6,278 bases of DNA from Planctomycetaceae bacterium. Lineage in GTDB: Bacteria; Planctomycetota; Phycisphaerae; Phycisphaerales; SM1A02. Positions 1 to 6,278 of the stretch are shown here, in pieces; the stretch's first letter is position 1; every line of letters begins with the position of its first letter. The stretch spans positions 1 to 6,278 of the forward strand of contig NYVB01000166.1 in the NCBI GenBank assembly GCA_002684315.1. The letters are read 5' to 3'. Under the pieces are notes generated by a model, which saw only the letters and a program-made list of their open reading frames with translations, made no database searches and was not told where the DNA came from. A program made the translations under genes and the position numbers.

Positions 1-739
1 CGATGAGATACGCTTCCGTGCCGACGTTCTCCGAGATCTCGGCCAGCCGGACGGAATTCGAACTGTTGCCGCTGCCCACCACCAGGGTCAGATCGGTTGC
101 AGGCGCGAGCGCACGAACGGCACGCTGTCGATTGGTCGTCGCGTAACAGATCGAATTCGAGGACGGGGGTTTGATGTCCGGAAACCGCAGCTTCAGTTCA
201 TGGATGATCTGCTCCGCGTCATCGGTGGAGAGCGTGGTCTGCGTGAGATAGGCCAGTGGCTTGTCCTTGGTGACTTCGATCACCCGCGCATGTTCCTGCG
301 ACTCGACCACCCGTATGGAGTCCGGCGCTTCACCCTTGGTGCCGATGACCTCCTGGTGGTTCTCGTGTCCGATCAGAAGGATCTCGAACCCTTTCTTCGC
401 CAGCCGGATCGCTTCGGCATGCACCTTTGTCACGAGCGGACAAGTGGCGTCCACCGAAGTCAGCGAACGGGTCTTCGAGGCCTCGCGGATGCGGGGGGAG
501 ACGCCGTGGGCGCTGAAGACCACGATGGCACCTTCCGGAGTCTCTTCGATGTCCTCCACGAAGACCACGCCCTTCTCGATGAAGCGTTCGACCACGTGGC
601 GGTTGTGAACGATTTCGTGGTACACGTAGATCGTCTGATCCGGGCAGATGTCGAGCAGCTGATCGATGACGTCGATCGCCATGTAGACGCCGGCGCAGAA
701 GCCTCTTGGATTGGCGAGGATGATCTCCATCTTGACCAT
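1..739 (-). CDS. ispH: 4-hydroxy-3-methylbut-2-enyl diphosphate reductase (IspH/LytB), C-terminus cut by window edge
   Basis: IspH is the final enzyme of the MEP pathway. It reductively dehydroxylates HMBPP to IPP and DMAPP in the cytoplasm using a [4Fe-4S] cluster. I translated the minus strand by hand and obtained 246 residues before the edge. The three cluster cysteines are present: C15 in NPRGFCAGV, C100 in DATCPLV and C198 in ICYATTNRQ. Substrate-site signatures HEIVHN (residues 41-46), SAHGVS, GHENHQEVIGT (about 124-134), TQTTLS and SSNS are also there. The E. coli protein is 316 residues, so roughly the last 65-70 residues lie outside the window. I chose ATG at 739 because GAGG lies 8 bases upstream; the in-frame ATG at 730 would match the E. 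coli N-terminus better but has no ribosome site. The gene is divergent from the squalene operon, whose substrate derives from its product. Identification is very secure. Confidence 0.97.
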   Translation of the reverse strand, partial: MVKMEIILANPRGFCAGVYMAIDVIDQLLDICPDQTIYVYHEIVHNRHVVERFIEKGVVFVEDIEETPEGAIVVFSAHGVSPRIREASKTRSLTSVDATCPLVTKVHAEAIRLAKKGFEILLIGHENHQEVIGTKGEAPDSIRVVESQEHARVIEVTKDKPLAYLTQTTLSTDDAEQIIHELKLRFPDIKPPSSNSICYATTNRQRAVRALAPATDLTLVVGSGNSSNSVRLAEISENVGTEAYLI

Positions 740-788
740 GATACCCGCCTCGCAAGGCTGTGTCGGCTAGAGTGTCCCCAGATACATC
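740..788. promoter_or_regulatory. Divergent intergenic region between ispH and hpnC
   Basis: Only 49 bases separate the two start codons, so the signals for both transcripts must lie here or inside the opposing coding sequences. I could not find a convincing sigma-70 -35/-10 pair in either direction. TTGACC at 732-737 and TAGAGT at 768-773 face the squalene operon but lie 30 bases apart, too far for a standard promoter. There is no Shine-Dalgarno motif before the hpnC ATG. The call as a regulatory region is an inference from gene arrangement alone. Confidence 0.45.
748..751 (-). promoter_or_regulatory. Ribosome binding site of ispH (GAGG)
   Basis: On the minus strand GAGG is followed by an 8-base spacer and then ATG at 739. 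This decides the ispH start in favour of 739 over the in-frame ATG nine bases further downstream at 730, whose upstream sequence carries no purine-rich Shine-Dalgarno motif. Confidence 0.6.
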
Positions 789-1757
789 ATGCCCAGTCCT
801 CCTCCACCCATTCACGAACAAGTCCGGATCTGGGGTCCGGAATCGACGCAGAGACTCTCTCTCGAGGAGTCTCTCGCCTACTGCCATGCACTGGCACATG
901 GTCACTACGAGAACTTCTCGGTGATGAGCTCCCTCGTTCCCCTGGCCCTGCGTGACGATTTCGCGGCGGTCTACGCGTTCTGCCGGTGGGCCGACGACCT
1001 TGGTGATGAGATGGGTGATCCCGACGAATCCCTGAGACTGCTCGCCTGGTGGAGACGTGAGCTCGACGACTGCTTCGCGGGGGTGCCCGTTCATCCGGTG
1101 ATGGTGGCGCTCGCTGAAACGGTCACTCGACATGAGCTTCCTCGAGAACCCTTCGAGCACCTGATCGATGCCTTCGAACAGGATCAACGGGTCACCCGCT
1201 ACGACACCTGGGATCAAGTGATCGACTACTGTCGCCGCAGCGCCAATCCCGTCGGACGACTGGTGCTCATGTTGTTCGGCGAGCCGCGGGAGGACGAGTA
1301 TCTCCTGCCGTCCGATGCGATCTGCACCGGTCTTCAACTCGTGAACCACTGGCAGGATGTCGGTCGGGACATGATCGAACGTGATCGATGCTACATCCCC
1401 CGCGAACTGATCACCGTCACCGACTTCGAATCCCGGCTGCGTGAATGCGCGGGACTCGGTTTCTGCGCGGATCATGAATTCCTGGAGGCCAGCCGCACCA
1501 TCGTCTCTTCATGCATTCGACGGACCGAACCGTATTTTCACGAAGGGGCCTCGTTGATTCCCCGTCTGAGTGCGGAGGCCCGGCCCGTGGTCCGGCTGTT
1601 TCGTGATGGTGGCCTTCAGGTCATGAATCTGATCGGTCACTGGAATTACGAGACGGTTCTGCATCGCCCGCGTCTCTCCGCCGTGACGAAATTGGCTCTG
1701 GTCTCCCGAGCCTGGCTGGGGGCCCGATCGGCTCGCCGAAAGCGAGGTCGTGGATGA
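789..1757 (+). CDS. hpnC: Squalene synthase-family protein HpnC (hydroxysqualene synthase)
   Basis: This is a 322-residue member of the head-to-head (squalene/phytoene synthase) all-alpha prenyltransferase family. In characterised HpnCDE systems HpnC converts presqualene diphosphate to hydroxysqualene. Two Mg-binding aspartate motifs are visible: DDLGD at residues 69-73, within CRWADDLGDE, and DVGRD at 190-194, within LQLVNHWQDVGRD. An HYENF segment sits near residues 39-43, as is typical of HpnC, followed by YAFCRWADD. The N-terminus has a short proline run (PSPPPP) and the C-terminus ends in a basic tail (ARSARRKRGRG). The ATG at 789 is the first possible start after the in-frame TAG at 768-770, and the first motif lies far enough in to support it, but no Shine-Dalgarno sequence precedes it. 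The stop overlaps the hpnD start (ATGA). HpnC is distinguished from HpnD by order and motif style; the family call is very secure. Confidence 0.92.
   Translation: MPSPPPPIHEQVRIWGPESTQRLSLEESLAYCHALAHGHYENFSVMSSLVPLALRDDFAAVYAFCRWADDLGDEMGDPDESLRLLAWWRRELDDCFAGVPVHPVMVALAETVTRHELPREPFEHLIDAFEQDQRVTRYDTWDQVIDYCRRSANPVGRLVLMLFGEPREDEYLLPSDAICTGLQLVNHWQDVGRDMIERDRCYIPRELITVTDFESRLRECAGLGFCADHEFLEASRTIVSSCIRRTEPYFHEGASLIPRLSAEARPVVRLFRDGGLQVMNLIGHWNYETVLHRPRLSAVTKLALVSRAWLGARSARRKRGRG
1744..1747 (+). promoter_or_regulatory. Ribosome binding site of hpnD inside the end of hpnC (GAGG)
   Basis: GAGG lies within the last codons of hpnC, 6 bases before the hpnD ATG at 1754. With the ATGA overlap it supports start selection and translational coupling. 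Confidence 0.55.
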
Positions 1758-2686
1758 GTCTCGAAATCACCAGGGACGGCCTGCTCGACGAGGCCTTCAA
1801 CGCCTGCAGCGCCGACGTGAGGCACCGGGCCCGCAACTTCTGGTTCGGCCTGCGTCTGCTTCCTGCCGACCGTTTCGAGTCGCTCTGCGCGATCTATGCC
1901 TGGATGAGACGTGCCGATGATCTCGCGGATGGTGATGAATGCGTGAATCCGGCCGATCGTCGGCGTCAGATCGAACTCTACCGTGCACGGACCCGCTCGA
2001 TGTTCGAGAACGATTCGATCAAGGAGCCCGATTCCGACGAGCATTACATCTTTCGCGCGATGCGCGAGGTGCTTCATCGTCATGAACTTGAAGAACGGGA
2101 TTTCGAATTGGTGATCGAAGGGCAGCTTGCGGATCTCGAACCGTGCCAGCTCGCGAACCGTGGAGAACTTCTCGAATACTGCGACCAGGTCGCCTCCACG
2201 GTGGGACGCATCTGTGTCAGCGTCTGGGGCGCTTCCGATCCGGAGTCGCTGAGACTCGCCACCGAGCGTGGCTTCGCCTTTCAGCTCACCAACATCCTGA
2301 GAGACATTCGCGAGGACCTCGCGCGGGGGCGCGTCTATCTTCCCTCCGATGAACTGGAGGCCGCCGGTCTCGACATCGAAGCACTCGTCTCATGGCGGGA
2401 TCCCGTGCGTTGTTCGACATTCATCACGGAACAGACGGAACGCGCACGAAGCCATTACGAGGCATCGCTGGGGCTGGAGGAGAGGCTCGACGAATCCTGT
2501 CGACCGACCAGCTGGGCGATGACCCAGATCTATCGTTCGCTTCTCGAGAAGATCGACCGTCGACCGGTGTTGATTTCGCAGGACCAGAGAATCTCGTTGA
2601 GTTCGTTGCGCAAGTTCGCGATCGCCTACGGCGCGAGAAGACGGATGAAGAAAACCTCCACGAAAATCGGGGAGGCCGAGCGTTGA
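1754..2686 (+). CDS. hpnD: Presqualene diphosphate synthase HpnD
   Basis: This 310-residue squalene/phytoene synthase-family enzyme is expected to condense two farnesyl diphosphates head-to-head into presqualene diphosphate, the first committed step of the HpnCDE route. It has the family's two aspartate motifs: DDLAD at residues 55-59, within AWMRRADDLADG, and DIRED at 184-188, within QLTNILRDIREDLARGRVYLP. The YCDQVASTVG segment (142-151) corresponds to the conserved YC..VA.TVG region, and ARNFWFGLRLLP (26-37) to the usual N-terminal substrate region. The C-terminus is basic (RRRMKK near 296-301). Length is normal for the family. The ATG overlaps the hpnC stop by four bases and has a GAGG site at good spacing; its own stop overlaps the TTG start of hpnE. 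On sequence alone a phytoene synthase would be an alternative, but the hpnC and hpnE neighbours make HpnD much more likely. Confidence 0.92.
   Translation: MSLEITRDGLLDEAFNACSADVRHRARNFWFGLRLLPADRFESLCAIYAWMRRADDLADGDECVNPADRRRQIELYRARTRSMFENDSIKEPDSDEHYIFRAMREVLHRHELEERDFELVIEGQLADLEPCQLANRGELLEYCDQVASTVGRICVSVWGASDPESLRLATERGFAFQLTNILRDIREDLARGRVYLPSDELEAAGLDIEALVSWRDPVRCSTFITEQTERARSHYEASLGLEERLDESCRPTSWAMTQIYRSLLEKIDRRPVLISQDQRISLSSLRKFAIAYGARRRMKKTSTKIGEAER
2669..2675 (+). promoter_or_regulatory. Strong ribosome binding site selecting the TTG start of hpnE (GGGGAGG)
   Basis: GGGGAGG sits 7 bases upstream of TTG at 2683, an ideal spacing. It lies inside the last codons of hpnD. It is the main reason for placing the hpnE start at the TTG rather than at the far-upstream in-frame ATG at 2392, which would add 97 residues read from an alternate frame of hpnD. 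Confidence 0.75.
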
Positions 2687-4065
2687 AACGTCGCGTGGTG
2701 ATCATCGGAGGCGGCATCGCCGGTATGGCCGCGGCGCTTCGAGTCGCCGAAGCGGGGGATCTTCCCATCGTCATCGAGACTCGCAAGAGACTCGGCGGAC
2801 GAGCCACCAGTTTTCGCGACCCCCGAAACGATCAGCTGCTGGACAACTGTCAGCATGTCATGATGGGCTGCTGCACCAACCTGATGGACTTCTACGAACG
2901 TCTCGGGGTGGGCGACAGTTTCGAGTGGTACACCGAGACCTACTGGGCCAATCCGCCGCATGAACCGGATGTGATGCGGCCGGGACTTCTGCCCGCACCC
3001 GCCCATTTCACGGGCAGTTTCCTTCGCATGCGCTTTCTCGATCTCAAGATGAAGCGTCAGATCGCGCGGGCGATGCATCGCATGATCCGAATCGGTCTCA
3101 CCGGCCGGGGCGCCTATGTCGACAGGACCTTCCTCGAGTTTCTGCAGGAGACCGGTCAGTCGGAGGAGGTCATCGATCTCTTCTGGCGGGTGGTGGTCGT
3201 CAGTGCGTGCAATCTCGACGTGGATCAAGTCGGTGCCTCCTTCGCGATGCAGGTGTTTCAGGAAGGTTTTCTCGGTCATCCGTTCGCCTCGGCCGTGGGA
3301 CTGTCACGGATACCACTCGAGCATCTCTACGATCCCTTCGAGTCCGTTCTCGAGAAGGTCGGAGGATCGTTGCACCTGGGAACCTCCGCGATGGGCATCG
3401 CCTTCGATGGTGCGCGGGTCACCGGTGTCGTGACTTCGGACGGTGTGATCGATGGCTCGGCAGTGATCTCCTCGGTTCCGTTCGACCGTCTGGCGCGCCT
3501 GTGCTCGACCGCGATGGTCGATGCCGATTCACGGCTTCGAAAGCTGGATTCGATCGAGGTCAGTCCCATTCTCGGGGTCCATCTCTTCTTCGACGCTCGG
3601 ATCATGACGCTGCCTCACCTCGTCCTGCCCGGCCGCTCGACGCATTGGTTGTTCAACAAGGGTGTCGATGCCGATGGGCGACAGCATGTGCACGCCGTCA
3701 TCAGCGGAGCGGACTCCTGGATGTCTCTCTCCGAATCAGAGATCGTCGAGCGGGTGCTTGAAGACATCCACTGGGCACTTCCCGCATCCCAGGGGCTGGA
3801 ACCCAGCGCCTGTCGCTCGGTCAAGGAGAAGCGAGCCACGTTTCGTGCCGTCCCCGGACTCGATCGCATCAGACCCGCGGCTGAAAGTGGTCTTGGAATC
3901 CCCAACCTGGCCATCGCCGGAGACTGGGCCGACACCGGCTGGCCGGCGACCATGGAAGGCGCGGTTCGCAGTGGGTACCGTGCCGCGGCGGCGGTCTCCG
4001 ACTCGGATGGTCTGGTGCCTGATCTGCCACTCTCCTTCGGGGCAAGAATGCTGGGGCTTCGATGA
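2683..4065 (+). CDS. hpnE: Hydroxysqualene reductase / squalene-associated FAD-dependent oxidoreductase HpnE
   Basis: HpnE is an FAD-dependent amine-oxidase/phytoene-desaturase-like flavoprotein. In characterised systems it reduces hydroxysqualene to squalene, completing the HpnC-HpnD-HpnE route. The 460-residue product opens directly with a dinucleotide-binding fold: VVIIGGGIAGMAAAL (residues 5-19, GxGxxG at 9-14), an acidic strand end in VIETRKRLGGRATSF (30-44), and DNCQHVMMGCCTNLMDFY (54-71), typical of HpnE. The C-terminal FAD-binding signature is AIAGDWADTGWPATMEGAV (410-428), matching the usual GDW..TG.PATMEGAV. I set the start at TTG 2683, giving a TTGA overlap with the hpnD stop; the open frame extends upstream to ATG 2392, but that extension lies over hpnD, matches no expected domain, and would push the Rossmann motif 97 residues from the N-terminus. 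A short tail after residue 438 (DSDGLVPD...) is of unknown role. Confidence 0.93.
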   Translation: MKRRVVIIGGGIAGMAAALRVAEAGDLPIVIETRKRLGGRATSFRDPRNDQLLDNCQHVMMGCCTNLMDFYERLGVGDSFEWYTETYWANPPHEPDVMRPGLLPAPAHFTGSFLRMRFLDLKMKRQIARAMHRMIRIGLTGRGAYVDRTFLEFLQETGQSEEVIDLFWRVVVVSACNLDVDQVGASFAMQVFQEGFLGHPFASAVGLSRIPLEHLYDPFESVLEKVGGSLHLGTSAMGIAFDGARVTGVVTSDGVIDGSAVISSVPFDRLARLCSTAMVDADSRLRKLDSIEVSPILGVHLFFDARIMTLPHLVLPGRSTHWLFNKGVDADGRQHVHAVISGADSWMSLSESEIVERVLEDIHWALPASQGLEPSACRSVKEKRATFRAVPGLDRIRPAAESGLGIPNLAIAGDWADTGWPATMEGAVRSGYRAAAAVSDSDGLVPDLPLSFGARMLGLR

Positions 4066-5216
4066 GTCGGCGTCCTGACGGCTCGGCACCTCGGATCAGT
4101 CTTCCGCCCTTGGGCCCCCTGACTCCACGAGAGCGTCGTGAGCATCTGCTCGAGGCCTGTCACACCCTTGGCTTCGCACATGCGGGCATCTGTGAGGCGC
4201 GGGTGCTCGCGCCCGAACGTGAAGCCGCGCTTCGATGCTGGCTGACGTCGGGACAGGCGGGGGAGATGTCCTATCTGACCGAACGTGTCGAGGAGATGCT
4301 CGATCCTTCGTCCGTTCTGGAAGGAGCTCGTTTCGTCATCTGTGTCGCCGATCGTTACCACGGATCCCGTGATCGTCATTCCGCCGGTGGATCATCTCGC
4401 GGGCGCATCGCACGATATGCACGGGGACGTGATTACCACGACGTGCTGCGCCGCCGACTGAAACTGCTTGCCGCCGCCGTTCAGGAAAGCGTCCCCGAAT
4501 CACCGACTCGAGCGGTGGTGGACACCGCGCCATTGATGGAACGTGAGCACGCGATTCGTGCCGGACTCGGAGCCATCGGCAAGAACACCTTGCTGATCAA
4601 GCAGGGAGAAGGCAGCTGGCTGCTGCTGGGCGAGGTGCTGACGACCCTTGAACTCGAACCAGATCCCGAGCCCGGTTCCAGTCCCTCCGGTGGGTCGCTG
4701 GATCCCTGTGGAAGCTGTACCCGTTGCATCGACGCCTGTCCGACGGATGCGATCACGCCGTTCTCGGTCGATGCCACTCGATGTCTGAGTTACACCACGA
4801 TCGAGCATCGCGGCACCATCGATCGGTCCCTTCACCGTGCCACGGGCGACTGGCTGTTCGGCTGCGACGTGTGTCAGGAAGTCTGCCCTCACAATCAACC
4901 CACTCGCAGATCGAAGCGTCTTCCCGTGCTGGAGGCCTACACACCTCGCCGAGATGGTTTCGATCTTCTCGATGTTCTGAACTGGACCGAGACCGACCGT
5001 CGCGAGGCGTTCATCACCAGCTCGATGAAGCGTGCCAAGCTCGAGATGTTCCGTCGCAACGCGGTGATCTGCGCGGGCAACGCACTGCAGTCCGAGGATG
5101 GTCCGCAGCTGCTTGAACGCCTGCGAAAGATTTCCGCTGATCCAGAGGAGAGCGAGCTGGTCCGCAGGACGGCATGCGACGTCCTCGAAGGCCTGGATGC
5201 TCCGGACCCTGTGTGA
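4062..5216 (+). CDS. queG: tRNA epoxyqueuosine(34) reductase QueG
   Basis: QueG is a cytoplasmic cobalamin- and [4Fe-4S]-dependent enzyme that reduces epoxyqueuosine to queuosine at the wobble position 34 of GUN-anticodon tRNAs. The 384-residue protein shows RYARGRDYHDVLRRRL (118-133) and VDTAPLMERE (153-162), where D154 corresponds to the family's proposed general acid. G-LGAIGKNTLLI follows at 168-179. All eight cluster cysteines are visible: CGSCTRCIDACP (C216, C219, C222, C226), then C241 in RCLSYTTIEHRG, then CDVCQEVCPHN (C268, C271, C275). The C-terminus (about 320-376; SSMKRAKLEMFRRNAVICAGN and onward) resembles the HEAT-like extension of longer, Bacillus-type QueG. A short Pro/Gly/Ser-rich insert (about 200-213) precedes the first cluster. 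The ATG at 4062 overlaps the hpnE stop (ATGA), with only a weak G-rich stretch (around 4053-4056) as ribosome site. Residues 1-20 look poorly conserved, so a slightly later start is possible. Confidence 0.95.
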   Translation: MSRRPDGSAPRISLPPLGPLTPRERREHLLEACHTLGFAHAGICEARVLAPEREAALRCWLTSGQAGEMSYLTERVEEMLDPSSVLEGARFVICVADRYHGSRDRHSAGGSSRGRIARYARGRDYHDVLRRRLKLLAAAVQESVPESPTRAVVDTAPLMEREHAIRAGLGAIGKNTLLIKQGEGSWLLLGEVLTTLELEPDPEPGSSPSGGSLDPCGSCTRCIDACPTDAITPFSVDATRCLSYTTIEHRGTIDRSLHRATGDWLFGCDVCQEVCPHNQPTRRSKRLPVLEAYTPRRDGFDLLDVLNWTETDRREAFITSSMKRAKLEMFRRNAVICAGNALQSEDGPQLLERLRKISADPEESELVRRTACDVLEGLDAPDPV

Positions 5217-5255
5217 GTCTTGGTCTTTCAGGAATGACGGGAAGGCTCTTCCGCC
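5217..5255. other. Short convergent gap between queG and the minus-strand orphan gene
   Basis: These 39 bases separate two convergent stop codons, where a bidirectional terminator would be expected. The only hairpin I see is GGAAG-GCT-CTTCC at 5240-5252, a five-pair stem with a three-base loop and no T-run on either side. It is too weak to call a Rho-independent terminator, so termination may be Rho-dependent or lie inside a coding region. Confidence 0.4.
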
Positions 5256-6278
5256 TCAGCGACCGCTGCGACCGCCGCCACCACGACCGGAACGACCCTC
5301 GCCGCCTGCCGTGCTGCCACGACCGCCGCCGTTGCTCTGGTACTTCTTGGCGTCTTCAAGCCACTGACTGAGGTTGATGTACCACTTGCCATCGACCTTG
5401 ATCAAGGGGATGTTCACCGGCATGTTCGAAATGCTGAGTTCCGCTCGAGTGTCTTCAAGTCCGACGACCTCGGCGCTGGGCTGTCCCGAATCGGAAGGCT
5501 GCGTGGACATGGATGAAAGCGTCGTCTGCATGGCCTGGGGGTCCTGCATGAGAACCTGAGGATCTTCGAGGTACATGACACCCATGATCTGCTGCATCGC
5601 TCCGGCAGGGGGAGCGCCATTGCTCATGGTCTGCTGGAAACCCGAGAGAAACATCAGGAGTTCATCGGGTGACCCGAACCCTCGGGTGCCCATCCCCATG
5701 AACCCCGAGCCGGCGTTTCCACCGCTGGCGACCTGGGTGGGTGCCGAGGATGTCGTCGCAGCGGGAGTCTCTCGCATCTGAACCATGTCAGGCTGACTCT
5801 GAGTGCCGTCAAGTGCCTTGATCAGTTGTTCGATTCTCGCCCTGGTGTCTTCCGGACCGCCGGCGGATGCGAGCTTTTCGAGTGCATCCTCGTAGGCCGC
5901 TCGGGCCGCTTCTCGTGCGCTGGTCTCTTCCTCGGCGGCCGCGGCCGCCTTGGTGTTCCAGGCATCGGCCGAAACGCCCGTCATTTCCGCGGCACTCGCG
6001 AGTGCCTTGAAGAGCCGAGCCTCGGCCATGGCATTCTGGGCGCGCATGGCCTGAAGATCGCCGACCATTCGGCTTGCGCCGGAGGCGAGTGCTCGGGCGG
6101 CCTTGGTGCTGCCTGAGCGTTGGGCCTGTTCAAGGTTGCTTAGTGCGCTCGCGAAGATGGGTTGTGCCGAGTCCGTGTTGATCTTGAGGTACTCGGTCAC
6201 CATTTGTTCGACGTCTCTGGTCTGAGTCGCCGCTCGCTGCTTGCCGGCATCTCCGGCGGCGGTGACCGCCTCTTCCAT
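5256..6278 (-). CDS. Hypothetical Ala-rich protein with Gly/Arg/Ser-rich C-terminal tail, possibly incomplete at the N-terminus
   Basis: I do not recognise this protein. At least 340 residues are encoded. Residues 1-155 are rich in Ala, Glu, Gln and Arg with few helix breakers, so they are probably helical, possibly coiled-coil (for example AEEETSAREAARAAYEDALE around 115-134). Residues 160-205 are a low-complexity Ser/Thr/Ala/Gly/Met linker. Residues 205-313 look folded; the strand-like end (EVVGLEDTRAELSI ... MPLI-type strand ... KVDGKWYINLSQW, 270-306) resembles the final strands of small NTF2-like or lipoprotein domains, but that is only an impression. Residues 317-340 are a Gly/Arg/Ser tail. 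No cysteine is visible and no transmembrane segment is evident. The first codon, ATG at 6276-6278, is exactly at the window edge, so no ribosome site can be seen and the true start, perhaps with a signal peptide, may be upstream. It is convergent with queG, so not part of that operon. Confidence 0.75.
   Translation of the reverse strand: MEEAVTAAGDAGKQRAATQTRDVEQMVTEYLKINTDSAQPIFASALSNLEQAQRSGSTKAARALASGASRMVGDLQAMRAQNAMAEARLFKALASAAEMTGVSADAWNTKAAAAAEEETSAREAARAAYEDALEKLASAGGPEDTRARIEQLIKALDGTQSQPDMVQMRETPAATTSSAPTQVASGGNAGSGFMGMGTRGFGSPDELLMFLSGFQQTMSNGAPPAGAMQQIMGVMYLEDPQVLMQDPQAMQTTLSSMSTQPSDSGQPSAEVVGLEDTRAELSISNMPVNIPLIKVDGKWYINLSQWLEDAKKYQSNGGGRGSTAGGEGRSGRGGGGRSGR
5259..5330 (-). repeat. 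Low-complexity Gly/Arg/Ser tail-coding segment (RGG-like)
   Basis: The last 24 codons of the orphan gene encode short imperfect units built from GGGRG, GRSGR and RGGGG (residues 317-340). Of these residues about half are Gly and most of the rest Arg or Ser. The tail is strongly basic and probably disordered. RGG-type tails elsewhere often bind RNA or other nucleic acid, but nothing else in this protein shows a nucleic-acid role, so function is not assigned. Confidence 0.6.

Noticed and set aside
732..773. TTGACC and TAGAGT as a sigma-70 promoter for hpnC
   Set aside because: The spacer is 30 bases, far from the usual 16-18, and the -10 match is poor.
200..955. A 251-codon plus-strand open frame antisense to ispH
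   Set aside because: It lies opposite the secure ispH coding sequence and runs into hpnC in another frame; the Asp/His/Leu-rich product looks like a shadow.
330..1475. A 381-codon minus-strand open frame spanning the start of ispH and most of hpnC
   Set aside because: It overlaps two secure genes, and its product is rich in Arg, His and Gly with no recognisable motif, as expected for an antisense shadow of GC-rich coding DNA.
2392..2682. A 97-residue N-terminal extension of hpnE from ATG 2392
   Set aside because: It lies wholly within hpnD in another frame, has no conserved motif, and the TTG at 2683 has a strong ribosome site and places the FAD motif at the N-terminus as expected.
3615..4379. 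A 254-codon minus-strand open frame across the hpnE/queG junction
   Set aside because: It is antisense to two well-supported genes, and its Ser/Arg/Pro-rich product has no recognisable domain.
5240..5252. Hairpin GGAAG-GCT-CTTCC between queG and the orphan gene as a terminator
   Set aside because: The stem has only five pairs and no T-run follows on either strand, so chance is a sufficient explanation.
5374..6116. Plus-strand open frames (61-96 codons) opposite the orphan gene
   Set aside because: They are short, have no motif or ribosome site I could support, and the minus-strand frame is much longer with a structured composition.

Overview
This window is an ordinary-looking stretch of bacterial chromosome from a GC-rich organism. 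It is densely packed with genes and shows no mobile element, CRISPR array or RNA gene. The combination of a MEP-pathway gene (ispH), the three-gene bacterial squalene route (hpnC-hpnD-hpnE) and an Ala/Gly-rich orphan protein would fit a planctomycete or a similar bacterium. That taxonomic guess is weak and rests only on impressions of protein sequence.

Layout: positions 1-739 (minus strand) hold most of ispH, the last enzyme of the MEP isoprenoid pathway. Its C-terminus runs off the left edge. After a 49-base divergent gap, a tightly coupled plus-strand operon follows: hpnC (789-1757), hpnD (1754-2686), hpnE (2683-4065, using a TTG start) and queG (4062-5216). All three internal junctions are 4-base start/stop overlaps (ATGA, TTGA, ATGA), so the four genes are probably co-transcribed and translationally coupled. 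A 39-base convergent gap separates queG from a minus-strand gene (5256-6278, possibly extending past the right edge). That gene encodes an unrecognised Ala-rich protein with a Gly/Arg/Ser-rich tail.

How the genes work together: IspH makes IPP and DMAPP, which prenyltransferases outside the window would convert to farnesyl diphosphate (FPP). From work on the family, HpnD condenses two FPP to presqualene diphosphate, HpnC converts this to hydroxysqualene, and HpnE reduces hydroxysqualene to squalene. No squalene cyclase, epoxidase or carotenoid gene is visible here, so the final product (hopanoid, sterol or C30 carotenoid) cannot be read from this window. QueG carries out the last step of queuosine tRNA modification and has no obvious metabolic link to squalene. 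Its coupling to hpnE is the most notable arrangement. I saw no evidence of a wholly new system; the orphan C-terminal gene is the least explained part.
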